From Sacculina carcini (lineage: Eukaryota > Arthropoda > Thecostraca > Sacculinidae), in NCBI GenBank assembly GCA_916048095.2, contig OU696578.1:3036798-3100797 (forward strand): a DNA stretch of 64,000 nt, given 5' to 3'. This document shows, one piece after another, positions 10,794 through 24,171 of the stretch. The notes under the pieces are model-generated. The model saw only the letters and a list, made by a program, of their open reading frames with translations. It did no database searches and was not told where the DNA came from. Every line of letters begins with the position of its first letter. The first letter of the stretch is position 1. Made by a program: the position numbers and the translations under genes.

Positions 10794-13700
10794 AGCATTA
10801 AAACCCGCCCGTTGTGCGGAGCAATTCATAACATGAAATTCGTATTCAATTCGTAAAAATATATGGAAAAATAAAAATGAAATAGGGTACACTCATAAAA
10901 ATATTAATCAATTGAAAATTATAAGTTTAATTATTTTTATTTCGACAAAATATTTCCCCTCAGTCCGCCTGAGTCATTTTTATACCCGCCCGTCGTGCTG
11001 AATAATTCAGAACTCGAACACGATCCGTTCTGGATGTTGAAGTCAAATCCATTGGTTTTGTGTATGGATTAATTCTACAGGGTAAATTGAACGTTCTATT
11101 GTCTATAGTTGCTGCCCGCGGAGCATTTTTATTTGTAAAAAAATAGCTTTTTCAAATGAACCATTTGAAAAAAATGAACTAAAAAATTGAAACACTTTTT
11201 TTAAATGAGCCATTTGAAAAAATGAACTAAAAAATGGAAACACCTTTTTTAAACCCGCCGGTCGTGGGGAACAATTCATACAATAAAATTCATATTTGAA
11301 GTCAAATCCATTGGTTTTGAGTATGGATTAATTCTACAGGGAAAATTGAACGTTCTATTGTCTATAGTTGCTGCCCGCGGAACATTTTTATTTAAAAAAA
11401 AAAAACTTTTTTTATATGAACCATTTGAAAAAATGATCTAAAAACACTTTTTTAAACCCACCCGTCGTGCGGAACAATTCATACAATAAAATTCATATCA
11501 AATCCATAAAATATAATGAATACAAATTGAAAAGCAAAAAATGTAACATATAAATATCTTATCCAATAGAAAAGTCTAAATGTGAATATTTTTGTTCTTA
11601 TTTTGACAAATATTATCCCTCAACCCGCCTGATATATAAATGTGCCCGTCGTGTGGTATAATTCAGAACACAAACACGAAACAAACAATGAAAGATGATG
11701 AAATCTTTTCATCAGAATGTTTCCAAACTATATTTATTACTTAACATCATTCCCCAATATCATTTGCTTAAGTACTATTTCACTTTTACCGCTATAATAT
11801 TTATTGTTAAAATTTATATATTTTCCGCTATCATTAAAACCCAATATAACCTGAGTCAAACCTACCCAACCCAACCCAGCCATTCAATCTTGACCGCTCT
11901 CAGCCTAGTCTGGGGTGATTTAACTTATTAGTTTGTGATCACAAAATATACTGATGCGATCATAATTTGTAATCAGAAGACTGAGATTATCTACCCCAGG
12001 GGTCCCAAACACGCGGCCCACCAATACTTTTCTCTCAACCCGCCAATATAGTATCGGGACCAAACTGTAAGGTAGCTAAATTCACATTTGTTGCATAATG
12101 CGATATAATTTTACACCATTATCATATTATCTCATAATTCCCGGTTAATGCTTCCACTAATGCATCATATTCATACAGTTGTTATTTTTTGGATTACATC
12201 GATAATGCAGCCCTTGATATTACAGCCGATATTATATTATGCAATCTATATTCTGCTACGTATTATTCCTAATACATATATCATCAGATCGCAAAATATA
12301 TTTAAAGGTTCACATCATTCTCCAAAATCATTTGCTTAAGAGCTATTCTACTTTTATCGCTAGAATATTTACTGCTAGCAAAATATCATATACCTCGCTA
12401 TCATTTAAACCCACTCTTTATAGATACATTTAATTCGCCCGTCGTGCGGAACAGTTCATAAAATATAATTAATATTCAATTCATAAAAAAATTAGTGCAA
12501 ATTGAAAAAGAAAAACAAACCCACAGGAAAGTTATAGCTAATCTAAAAGTCTAAATGTGAAATTTATGTTTCAATTTATAAAACATGTTTTTCCACAACA
12601 CTATCAAAACAATGCAACCTTCTGTCATCTCTATAATTCCAGGTTAATGCTTCCGCTAAAACAGCATAAGTTGGCATTACATGATATTGCAACCCATATC
12701 CTTATGCAACTTATGCTTATGCAACTTGAAATTAAACCAATTAAATTACACAGTTAAATTCAGTAGTTTACTTTGTTCCCAATAGCATTTTACCCGCCCG
12801 TCGTGCGGAACGTTTGTGAGGACAATAAAGCCTTTATATTCAGTAGAGTGTAGCATTAATTAAACTGTACGCAATAAAACCACACCATCCATGCTTGGAG
12901 ATAATATGATGCATTCTTAATTGTGATTGGGCTTCAGTGAAATTTAATCGGTGTATATTCCTGTGTAATCGCAAGTGCGCATAATAGCTGTCAAATTGGC
13001 AATATGTCCTTTTGACTTTACACCGCCGTAACTTCCTTCAGATACCCTTTGGAAAATTACAAATTATACCGTATTGTAGAAGAAAAGATTTCTAGAACGA
13101 TGGTATAATTTATTTTTATTTGTAACAAATAGTTACTGAGAAATAGTAGAAAAATGAATTAATTTTAGTCGCCCGGTGTTCAAGTGTAATTTTGGATGTA
13201 TTTGAGAATTTTGCCAATTTTACACGTTTTTTGTATCATTTGTGGGTATAAATTATAGCTTATCTTGTAGAACACAAAATTCTCTACACAGTAGTATATT
13301 CCTGTGTAATCGCAAGTGCGTAAATTGTGATTGGACTTCAGTGAAATTTAATCAGTGTATATTCATGTGTAATCGCAAGTACGCATAATAGCTGTCAAAT
13401 TGGCAACATGACATTTTGACTTTACACCGGCGTAACTTCCTTCAGATACACTTTGGAAAATTAATAATTATACCGTACTGTAGGAAACAAAATTTCTAGC
13501 ACGATGGTATAACTTATTTTAATGTGTGACAATTAGTTCCTGAGAAATAGGTAGAAAAATGAATTAATTTAGGCGCCCGGTGATCAAGTGGAATTTTGGA
13601 TGTATTTGACAATTTTGCCAATTTTACACATTTTTTGTATCATTTGTGGGTATAAATTATAACTTTTCTTGTAGAACACAAAATTATCTACACAATAGTA

Positions 13701-14408
13701 TAATTTTTATAGCTGTACCATTGCTGGTTTATGAGGAATAGATAGGGGAATATTTACCAAAACATTCACGGTTTCCAGTGCTAATTTTGAATTTTTGACT
13801 TTGTCATTTTGACTTCACACCGCCGTAACTTTTTTTTAATACACTTTGGAAAATTAAAAATTATACCGTGTTGTAGCAAACAAAATTCCCAGCATGATGG
13901 TGTTATGTATTTAGTTGTGTGATAATTAGTTTTTGATACATAGAGAAAAAAGTATAGAAAATCGGACGCGTGGAGTATAAATATAATTTTGAATATAGAT
14001 TGAAATTTTGTCATGTTTACATCTTTTATGTTCTATTTTTGGATATGAATTATAACCTATCTTGTAAAACAGAAAATTCTCTACACAGTGGTATAATCTG
14101 TTTGGCTGTACCATTTCTGGTTTATGAGGAGTAGATGGCAGAGCATTGACCACAATTTTCGCATTTTTCAGGGTTCATTTTGTGTTTTCACCGCGATAAC
14201 TTTTTTTAGTCTTATTTTTAAAATTCGAAATTTATATTATCGTGTAGAAAAGAAAATTTCCAACGTGATGGTATAAATTTTTAGCGGGTAGGCTGAGTGG
14301 TGGCCGAATAATAGCTGATAGAAAATGGACCAAGGAGGGTCGAACACACACACAGACACACACACACACACAGACACACACACAGAGGATCTCTTTTATA
14401 TATATAGA
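10794..14408 (-). mobile_element. Helitron-like unit M1 (minus strand, head type II)
   Basis: In plus coordinates the 3' tail is on the left. Palindromes occur at about 10,806, 10,985, 11,235, 11,458, 11,645, 12,437 and 12,791. A short hAT-like terminus sits at 11,997. The spacer with CCATGCTTGGAGATAATATG (12,887-12,906) precedes three array units (boxes near 13,025, 13,427, 13,815). The (CACA)n head and TATATA-TC end lie near 14,340-14,408. The frames inside are non-coding by appearance: AT-rich, conserved only as part of the repeat. Relatives are 37,657-42,323 and 58,752-62,439. Confidence 0.7.
11997..12022. repeat. hAT-like terminal motif inside Helitron tail
   Basis: CAGGGGTCCCAAACACGCGG followed by CCCACC resembles the ends of many hAT-superfamily transposons (CAGGGGT...GGCCCGC). 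No second inverted end or 8-bp target duplication was found by eye. The motif recurs in every M1-type tail (for example near 15,531, 23,787, 38,859, 44,549, 59,695, 63,370), so it is an old passenger in the Helitron family. Confidence 0.35.
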
Positions 14409-14586
14409 TATACCATTGAACCTGCGCAATTATGTCACCTCATATTCAAGCATACATACACAGACAGACAGATAATTTCTTCTTTATGTATATATATATA
14501 CCATTGAACCAGCGCAATTATGTCACCTCATATTCAAGCATATATACACAGACAGACAGATAAATTCTTCTTTATGTATATATATG
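14409..14586 (-). repeat. Two tandem S-type head fragments
   Basis: Two successive copies of about 86 bp each contain TACCATTGAACC, CGCAATTATGTCACCTC, ACAGACAGACAGATAA and TTCTTCTTTATGTATATA. Both are 5' head ends of S elements without bodies or tails, lying between the head of M1 and the tail of M2. They look like truncated insertions or aborted replication products. Confidence 0.7.
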
Positions 14587-17500
14587 GCATTAATACCCGC
14601 CCGTTGTGCGGAGAAATTCATAGTATGAAATTCATATTCAATTCATAAAAAAATATGGAAAATTAAAAATGCAATAGGATACACTCATAAAATATTTATC
14701 AATTGAAAATTATAAGTTTAATTATTTTTATTTCGACAACATATTCCCCTCAGTCCGCCTGAGTCATTTTTAAACCCGCCCGTCGTGTTGAATAATTCAG
14801 AGCTCGAACACGATCCGTTCTGGATCTTGAAGTAAAATCCCTTGGTTTGTGTATGGATTAATTCTACAGGGGAAATTGAAGGTTCTATTGTCTATAGTTG
14901 CTGCCCGCGGATCATTTTTATTTTAAAAAATTACATATTTTTAAATGAACCATTTGAAAAAATGAACTAAAAACACTTTTTTTTAAACCCGCCCGTCGTG
15001 CGGAACAATTCATACAATAAAATTTATATCAAATCCATAAAATATAATGAATACAAATTTAAAAGCAAAAAATGTAAGCTATAAATATCTTGACCAATAG
15101 AAAAGTCCAAATGTGAATATTTTTGTTTTAATTTTGACAAATATTATCCCTCAAGCCGCCTGATATATAAATCTTCCCGTCGTGTGGTATACTTCATAAC
15201 ACAAACACGAAACAAACAATGAAAGATGATGAAATCTTTTCATCAGAATGTTTCCAAACTATATTTATTACTTAACATCATTCCCCAACATCATTTGCTT
15301 AAGTACTATTTTACTTTTACCGCTATAATATGTATTGCTTAAACTTATATATTTTCCGCTATCATTAAAACCCAATATAACCTGAGTCAAACCTACCCAA
15401 CCCAACCCAACCACCCCATCTTGACCTAACCCAGCCTAATCTGAGGTGATCCAACTTATTAGTTTGTGATCACAAAATGAACCGATTCAATCATAATTTC
15501 TAATCAGAAGTTTGAGATTATTTACGCCAGGGGACTCAAACACGCGGCCCACCAATACTTTTCTCGCACCTCGCCGTTATAGTATAGAAACCAAATTGTA
15601 AGACTGGTTAAATCACATTTATTGTATAATGTGATTTAATTATACACCATTTAATACACATTTTCATTAGTGAGTCTGGATCTTGAAGTCAAGCCCGTGA
15701 GTTTTGTATATGAACTCATTCTACACGGTAACATTTAATATTTAACATAACATATATATATATAACATATAACATTTAATATATATAACATATTATATAT
15801 ATAACATATAACATTTAACAACTAATAAAACAAAAGTAATACATATTTACATGCAAACAGCCAGTCTAATAGAAAACTCTAAATTGTAAAATCTATACCA
15901 ATAGAAAATTCCTGTTCTGAATTTGCATATTCTTATTCTAATAATTGACGACATATTATTCAGTCAACCCGCCTCATACTTGAGCCCGCCCGTTGTCAGG
16001 AATAATTTCGAAATGAAAACACAAAATAACAATGAATTTTTTTAGTATATAAATGAATTTTTTCCATAATATTATCTCATAATTCCCGGTTAATGCTTCC
16101 ACTAATGCATCATATTCATACATTTGTTATTTTTTGGATTACACCGATATTACAGCCCTTGATATTACAGCCGATATTATATTATGCAATCTATATTCTA
16201 CTACGTATTGTTCCTAATACATATATCATCAGATCGCAAAATATATTTAAAGGTTCACATCATTCTCCAAAATCATTTGCTTAAGAGCTATTCTACTTTT
16301 ATCGCTAGAATATTTACTGCTAGCAAAATATCATATACCTCGCTATCATGTAAACCCACTCTTTATAGATACATTTAATTCGCCCGCCGTGCGGAACAGT
16401 TCATAAAGTATAATTAATACTCAATTCATAAAAAAATTAGTGCAAATTGAAAAAGAAAAACAAACCCATAGGAAAGTTTTAGCCAATATAAAAGTCTAAA
16501 TGTGAAATTTATGTTTCAATTTAGAAAACATGTTTTTCCACAACCCGCCTCATATTTAAAGCTGCCCGTCGTGCGGAATAATTCAGAACTCAAACACGAA
16601 ACAAACACAAAGAAAATTGATGAAAAACGATTAATAGAAAAAGTCAAATTTGTAAATTCTTGTTTTAATTATTGACGATGTTTTTCCCTCAGCACTGCTC
16701 AAATTCACACCCGTCCTTCGTGTGTAGTAATTCAGAAGTGTAACACTATCAAAACAATGCAACCTTCTGTCATCTCTATAATTCCAGGTTAATGCTTCCG
16801 CTAAAACAGCATAAGTTGGCATTACATGATATTGCAACCCATATCCTTATGCAACTTATGCTTATTCAACTTGAAATTAAACCAATTAAATTACACAGTT
16901 AAATTCAGTAGTTTACTTTGTTCCTAATAGCATTTTACCCGCCCGTCGTGCGGAACGTTATTGAGGACAATAAAGCCTTTATATTCAGTATAGTGTAGCA
17001 TTAATTAAACTGTACGCAATAAAACCACACCATCCATGCTTGGAGATAATATGATGCATTCTTAATTGTGATTGGGCTTCAGCGAAATTTAATCGGTGTA
17101 TATTCCTGTGTAATCGCAAGTGCGCATAATAGCTGTCAAATTGGCAATATGTCCTTTTGACTTTATACCGCCGTAACTTCCTTCAGATACCCTTTGGAAA
17201 ATTACAAATTATACCGTATTGTAGAAAACAATATTTCTAGCACGATGGTATAATTTATTTTTATGTATAACAATTAGTTACTGAAAAATAGTAGAAAAAT
17301 GAATTAATTTTAGTCGCCCGGTGTTCAAGTGTAATTTTGGATGTATTTGAGAATTTTGCCAATTTTGCACGTTTTTTGTATCATTTGTGGGTATAAATTA
17401 TAGCTTATCTTGTAGAACACAAAATTCTCTACACAGTATTATATTCCTGTGTAATCGCAAGTGCGTAAATTGTGATTGGACTTGAGTGAAATTAAATCAG

Positions 17501-18885
17501 TGTATATTCATGTGTAATCGCAAGTACGCATAATAGCTGTCAAATTGGCAACATGACATTTTGAATTTACACCGCCGTAACTTCCTTCAGATACACTTTG
17601 GAAAATTAAAAATTATATTGTATTGTAGAAAACAAAATTTCTAGCACGATGGTATAATTATTTTTAAGGTATGACAAACAGTTCCTGAGAAATGGGTAGA
17701 AAAATGAATAAATTTTAGTCACCCGGTGTTCAAGTGTAATTTTGGATGCATTTGAGAATTTCGCCAATTTTACACGTTTTTTGTATCATTTGTGGGTATA
17801 AATTATACCTTTTCTTGTAGAACACGAAATTCTCTACACAGTAGTGTATTCCTGTGTAATCGCAAGTGCGCATAATAGCTGTCAAATTGGCAATATGTCC
17901 TTTTGAATTTACACCGCCGTAACTTCCTTCAGATACACTTTGGAAAATTAAAAATTATACCGCATTTTAAAAAATACAATTTCCAGCACGATGATATAAT
18001 TTATTTTAATGTGTGACAAATAGTTCCTGAGAAATACGTAGAAAAATGAATTAATTTAGGCGCCCGGTGATCAAGTGTAATTTTGGATGTATTTGACAAT
18101 TTTGCCAATTTTACACATTTTTTGTATCATTTGTGGGTATAAATTATAACTTTTCTTGTAGAACACAAAATTATCTACACAATAGTATAATTTTTATAGC
18201 TGTACCATTGCTGATTTATGAGGAATAGATAGCGGAATATTGACCAAAATATTCACGTTTTTGTGCGATAATTATGCCTTTTTGACTTTGTCATTTACAC
18301 TTCACACCGCCGTAACTTTTTTTTAATACACTTTGGAAAATTAAAAATTATACCGTGTTGTAGCAAAAAAAATTCCCACCATGATGGTATTATTTATTTA
18401 GATGTGTGATAATTAGTTTTTGATAAATAGAGAAAAAAGTATAGAAAATCGGACGCGTGGAGTTTAAATATAATTTTGAATATAGATTGAAATTTTGTCA
18501 TGTTTACATCTTTTATGTTCTATTTTTGGATATGAATTATAACCTATCTTGTAGAACAGAAAATTATCTACACTGTGGTATAATCTGTATTACTGTACCA
18601 TTTCTGGTTTATGAGGAGTAGATGTAGGAATATTGACCAAAATTTTCGCATTTTTCAGGGTTCATTTTGTCTTTTCACCGCGATAACTTTTTTTGGTTTT
18701 ATTTTTAAAATTTAAAATTTATCCTATCGTGTAGACAAGAAAATTTCCAACGTAATGGTATAAATTGTTGGCGGGTACACCAAGTGGTTACCGAGTAGCA
18801 GCTTGCTGAAAATGGACCAAGGATGGTGGGACAGACAAACAGACAGACAGACAGACAGAGGATCTCTTTTATATATATAGATAGA
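14587..18885 (-). mobile_element. Helitron-like unit M2 (minus strand, head type I)
   Basis: The tail starts GCATTAATACCCGCCCG at 14,587, with palindromes at about 14,777, 14,988, 15,173, 15,985, 16,382, 16,563 and 16,938. It contains an extra AT-rich stretch (15,735-15,830) with repeated ATAACATATAACATTTAA-type blocks. The spacer is at 17,030-17,110, then array units with boxes near 17,170, 17,573, 17,918 and 18,307. The head has (CAGA)n and ends in GA (TC on minus) at 18,884-18,885, abutting CTAG of S4. At about 4.3 kb it is among the longest units. Confidence 0.7.
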
Positions 18886-19382
18886 CTAGCATTTAAACCC
18901 GCCCGTTGTGCGGAACAATTCATAAAATTAAATTCATATTTAATTAGTAAACATATTGCAAATTAAAACAACATATTGCAAATAGATTATAGTAAATCCA
19001 TAGAAATCCTAATCAATTGAAAAGTCTAAATTTAATTATTTTGTATTGTTATTTTGACAAAATACTATCCCTGAACCTGCCTCATATTTAAACCTGCACG
19101 TCGTGTGGAATAATTCAGAACTCGAACACGATCCGCTCTGGACCTTGAAGTCAAATCCGTTAGTTTTGTATATGAACTCGTTTTACACGGTGAAATTAAA
19201 CGTTATATTGTCTACAGTTGATGCCCCCGGGAGATTATTATCTCATAAACATGATCCATCGCTTCGTTCACGTTTGAAGCCCCTGATCAATACCATTGAG
19301 CCCGCGCAGTTAGGTCACCTCGTATTCAAGCATACACGCACACAGACAGACAGATAATTTCTTTTATATTTATATATAATTT

Positions 19383-19385
<3 letters not shown>
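18886..19385 (-). mobile_element. Short Helitron-like element S4
   Basis: CTAG at 18,886-18,889 directly adjoins the TC head of M2, a clean head-to-tail junction. The terminal hairpin is at about 18,898-18,914 and an internal palindrome at about 19,091. The S-type head (ACAGACAGACAGATAATTTC) is at 19,339-19,360. The plus-strand (antisense) frame 19,103-19,357 is open for 84 codons, as is the equivalent frame in S1, but nothing else suggests coding. Copy at 52,659-53,158. Confidence 0.7.
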
Positions 19386-19472
<87 letters not shown>

Positions 19473-19482
19473 TTATTTATTT
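19386..19482. repeat. Long (AT)n microsatellite
   Basis: About 80 bp of pure AT dinucleotide (19,386-19,468), then ATTT-type repeats, at the boundary between S4 and M3. The copy at 53,159-53,240 is about 9 bp shorter, so the tract is unstable between the two duplicates. Confidence 0.95.
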
Positions 19483-22400
19483 GAACCCGCCCGTCGTGCG
19501 GAACATAAAGTAAAATTCATATTCAATCCATAAAATAAACTGAATACAAATAAAAAAGCAAAAAATTTAACCTGTATATACGTTTACCAATAAAAACTCA
19601 AAACCTGCCCGTCGTGCGGAATAATTCAGAACACAAACACATAACAGACAATGGAAATTCTAGCATATAAACCGGCCCGTCGTGCGGAACAATTCATACC
19701 ATTAAATTTTTATTCAATTTATAAGAGAAAATAAATATGAATTAATAAAGAAAAGAGTAAACCCATAAAAAGTCTAAATTTATATATTTTTATATTATTT
19801 TGACAAAATAGTTTGCCTAAACCGCCTCATATTTAAACCTGCCCGTCGTGCTGAATAATTCAGAACTCAGACACAAAACAATGAAAAATGACTAATTTTT
19901 TATCATACTGTTTTCAAAATATATTTATAACTCAACATCACCATCTAGCATTAAAACCCGCCCATTGAGCAGAACAATAAATAAAGTATAATGAATATTG
20001 AATTAATAAAAAACGATTAGAAATTAAAAAAAATGAAGTAAACCCATAAAAAGTCTTAACCAATAGAAAAGTCTAAATGTGAATGTTTTTATTTTAGATG
20101 TGGCAAAATATTTTCCATCGAACAGCCTCATATTTAAACCCGCCCGTCGTGCGGGACTATAAATAAAATATAATGAATCAAAAAGCAAAAAGCTTATCCA
20201 ATAGAAAAATTTATGTTTGTAAATTCATATTTTAATTATTGACGAAGTTTTTTCCCTCAACACTGCTCAAATTCACACCCGTCCTTCGCGTGTAGTAATT
20301 CAGAAGTGTAACACTATCAAAACAATGAAACTTTCTGTCATCTCTATAATTCTAGATTAATGCTTCCGCTAAAACAGCATATGCATATATTTGGCATTGC
20401 ATGATATTACATCCCGTATCCTTATGCAGCTTAAGCGTATGCAACTTGAAATTGAACCAATTAAATTACACAGTAAAATTCAGTAGTTTACTTTGTTCCC
20501 AGTAGCATTTAATGCCCCCGTCGTGCGTAACAATTCATGTATAAATATTGAGGACAATAAAGCCTTTCTATTCAGTATAGTGTAGCATTAATTAAACTGT
20601 ACGCAATAAAACCACACCATCCATGCTTGGAGCTAATATGATGCATTCTTAATTGTGATTGGGCTTCAGTGAAATTTAATCGGTGTATATTCCTGTGTAA
20701 TCGCAAGTGCGCATAATAGCTGTCAAATTGGCAATATGTCTTTTTGACTTTACACCGCCGTAACTTCTTTCAGATACACTTTGGAAAATAACAAATTATA
20801 CCGCATTGTAGAAAACAAAATTTCTAGCACGATGGTATACCTTATTTTAATGTGTGACAAATAATTCCTGAGAAATAGGTAGAAAAATGAATTAATTTTA
20901 GTCACCCGGTGTTCAAGTGTAATTTTGGATGTATTTGAGAATTTTGCCAATTTTACACGTTTTTGTATCATTTGTGGGTATAAATTATAACTTTTCTTGT
21001 AGAACACAAAATTATTTACACAATAGTTTAACTTTTATAGCTATACCATTTCTGGTTTATGAGGAATAGATAGCGGAATATTGACCAAAATATTCACTTT
21101 TTTGTGTGCTAATTTTGCCTTTTTGACTTTGTCATTTACACTTCACACCGCCGTAACTTTTCTTAATACACTTTGGAAAATTAAAAATTATACTGTGTTG
21201 TAGAAAACAAAATTTCCAGCATGATGGTATAACTCATTTTAATGTGTGACAAATAATTCCTGAGAAATAGGTATAAAATTGAATAAATTTTAGTCACCCG
21301 GTGTTCAAGTGTTATTTTGGATGTATTTGAGAATTTTGCCAATTTTACACGTTTTTGTATCATTTGTGGGTATAAATTATAACTTTTCTTGTAGATCACA
21401 AAATTCTCTACACAGTAGTATATTCCTGTGAAATCGCAAGTGCGCATAATAGCTGTCAAATTGGCAATATGTCCTTTTGACTTTACACCGCCGTAACTTC
21501 CTTCAGATACACTTTGAAAATTACAAATTATACCGTATTGCAGAAAACAAGATTTATAGCACGATGGTATAATTTATTTTTATGTGTAAAAAATAGTTAC
21601 TGAGAAATAGTAGAAAATGAATTAATTTTAGTCGCCCGATGTTCAAGTGTAATTTTGTATGTATTTGAGAATTTTGCCAATTTTACACGTTTTTTGTATC
21701 ATTTGCGGGTATAAATTATAGCTTATCTTGTAGAACACAAAATTATCTACACAATAGTATATTCCTGTGTAATCGCAAGTGCGTAAATTGTGATTGGACT
21801 TCAGTGAAATTAAATCAGTGTATATTCATGTGTAATCGCAAGTGCACATAATAGATGTCAAATTGGCAACATGGCATTTTGATTTTACACCGCCGTAACT
21901 TCCTTTAGATACACTTTGGAAAATTAAAAATTGTACCGTATTGTAGAAAACAAAATTTCTAGAACGATGGTATAATTTATTGTAATGTGTGACAAATATT
22001 TCTTGAGAAATAGGTAGAAAAATTAATTAATTTTAATCACCCGGTGTTCAAGTGTAATTTTGGATGTATTTGAGAATTTTGCCAATTTTACACGTTTTTT
22101 GTATCATTTGTGGGTACAAATTATAACTGTTCTTATAGAACACAAAATTATCTACATAGTAGTATAATTTTTATAGCTTTACCATTGCTGGTTTATGAGG
22201 AATAGATAGCGAAATATTGACCAAAATATAAACGTAATTTTTGCTATTTTTGCCTCTTTGCCTTTTTGTCATCTACACTTCACACCGCCGTAACTTTTTT
22301 TAATACACTTTCGAAAATTAAAAATTATACCGTGTTGTAGATAACAAAATTCCCAGCATGATGGTATTATTTATTTAGATGTGTGATAATTAGTTTTTGA

Positions 22401-22858
22401 GAAATAGAGAAAAAAGTATAGAAAATCGGACGCGTGGAGATTAAATATAATTTTGAATGTATATTGAATTTTTTTCCATTTTACATGTTTTATATTCAAT
22501 TTTTGGGTATAAATTATAGTTAGTTGAGTAGAACAAAAAAAATTCTACACAGTGGTATAATTTGTATAGTTGTACCATTGCTGGTTTAGGAGGAGTAGTT
22601 TTCAGAAAATTGACCAAAATTTTCGCATTTTTCAGGGTTCATTTTGTCTTTTCACCACTATACTTTTTTTGGTTTCATTTTTGAAATTTAAAATTTAATT
22701 TAAAGTATAGACATGAAAATTTCCAACGTGATGGTATATATTGTTAGCGGGTACGCCAAGTGGTGGTCGAGTATTAGCTGATAGAAAATGGACCAAGGAT
22801 GGTGAACACACAAACACACACACACACAGAGGATCTCTTTTATATATATATAGATATA
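19483..22858 (-). mobile_element. Helitron-like unit M3 (minus strand, head type II)
   Basis: The tail lacks the terminal CTAG and starts at AACCCGCCCGTCGTGCGG. Palindromes sit at about 19,487, 19,604, 19,673, 19,836, 19,957, 20,141, 20,277 (degenerate) and 20,513. The spacer with the CCATCCATGCTTGGAG motif is at 20,620. The array has boxes near 20,757, 21,148, 21,490, 21,892 and 22,288. The head has (ACAC)n at 22,805-22,830 and ends just before CTAG at 22,859. The duplicate 53,241-57,839 carries a 1.3-kb patch absent here. Confidence 0.7.
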
Positions 22859-24116
22859 CTAGCATTAAAACCCGCCCGTTGTGCGGAGTAATTCATAACA
22901 TGAAATTTATATTCAATTCATAAAAAATATGGAAAATTAAAAATGAAATAGGGGACACTCATAAAAATATTAATCAATTGAAAATTATAAGTTTAATTAT
23001 TTTTATTTCGACAAAACATTTCCCCTCAGTCCGCCTTAGTCATTTTCACACCCGCCCGTCGTGCTGAATAATTCAGAACTCGAACACGATTCGTTCTGGA
23101 TCTTGAAATCAAATCCATTGGTCTTGTGTATGGATTAATTCTACAGGGGAAATTGAACGTTCTATTGTCTATAGTTGCTGCCCGCGGAGCATTTATATTT
23201 GTTAAAAAAATTACCTTTTTTTAAATGAACCATTTGAAAATATTAACTAAAAAATGTAAACACTTTTTTTAAGCCCGCCCGTCGTGCGGAACAATTCATA
23301 CAACAAAATTCATATTAAATCCATAAAATATAATGAATACAAATTGAAAAGCAAAAAATGTAGCCTATAAATATCTTAACCAATATAAAAGTCTAAATGT
23401 GAATATTTTCGTTAATATTTTGACAAATATTATCCCTCAACCCGCCTGATATATAAATCTGCCCGTCGTGTGGTATAATTAAGAAAACAAACACGAAAAA
23501 AACAATGAAAGATGATGACTATATTTATTACTTAACATCATTCCCCAAAATCATTTGCTTAAGTACTATTTTACTTTTACCGCTATAATATTTATTGCTA
23601 AAATTTATATATTTTCCGCTATCATCAAAACCCAATATAACCTGAGTCAAACCTACCCAACCCAACCCAACCATCCAATCTTGACCGCACTCAGCCTAGT
23701 CTGAGGTGATTGAACTTATTAGTTTGTGATCACAAAATATACTGATTCGATCATAATTTGTAATCAGCAGACTGAGATTATCTACCCCAGGGGTCCCAAA
23801 CACGCGGCCAACCGATACTTTCCTCTCAACCCGCCAATATAGTATCGGAACCAAACTGTAAGGCAGCTAATTTCACATTTGTTGCATAATGTGATATAAT
23901 TATACACTATTTAAATCACATTTACATTAGTGAGTCTCGATCTTGAAGTCAAGCCCGTGAGTTTTGTATATGGATTCATTCCACACGGTAAAATTGAATG
24001 TTTGAAATGAATGAATGAATGAAAATTTCCAACGTGATGGTATAAATTGTTAGCAGATACGCCAAATGGTGGCCGAGAAGTAGCTGATAGAAAATGGACC
24101 AAGGAGGGTGGGACAC

Positions 24117-24149
<33 letters not shown>

Positions 24150-24171
24150 GGATCTCTTTGATATATATAGA
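22859..24171 (-). mobile_element. Deleted Helitron-like unit M4
   Basis: CTAG at 22,859-22,862 and a normal tail (palindromes near 22,870, 23,050, 23,276, 23,459; hAT-like motif near 23,787) are joined directly to a type II head at about 24,023 through a short (AATG)n tract (24,005-24,022). The whole tandem array and spacer are missing. The head has (CAGA)n and a variant CTCTTTGATATATA. Duplicate at 62,440-63,754. Confidence 0.7.

Larger units (their letters stand above)
571..12960 (+). repeat. Long direct duplication, copy A
   Basis: Matches 27,378-39,804 in the same orientation. The offset moves from 26,806 to 26,836, 26,854, 26,867 and 26,863, with steps seen at the minisatellite, the (TA)n tracts and the GTGT tract. 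Few substitutions are visible elsewhere, so the copies are very young or allelic. Confidence 0.85.

Noticed and set aside
11858-11882. CCCAA-type short repeat resembling telomere sequence
   Set aside because: Only three to four imperfect units, present at the same place in every M1-type tail, so it is part of the element and not a telomere.
12148-12757. Recurrent 63-66 codon frames (for example at 12,148, 16,093, 39,010, 44,699, 59,846)
   Set aside because: Present in each M1-type tail, but AT-rich, overlapping in two frames and changing at all codon positions. No sign of protein constraint beyond copying of the element.
18836-18860. (CAGA)n/(GTCT)n tracts as independent microsatellite loci
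   Set aside because: They always sit just inside the Helitron 5' head, so they are a family feature and are described with each unit.
18886-20530. Regularly repeated GC-rich palindrome with intervening sequences, superficially CRISPR-like
   Set aside because: Spacing varies from about 70 to 400 bp, the intervening sequence is itself repetitive, the motif diverges, and the context is an animal genome. It is the iterated Helitron terminal hairpin.
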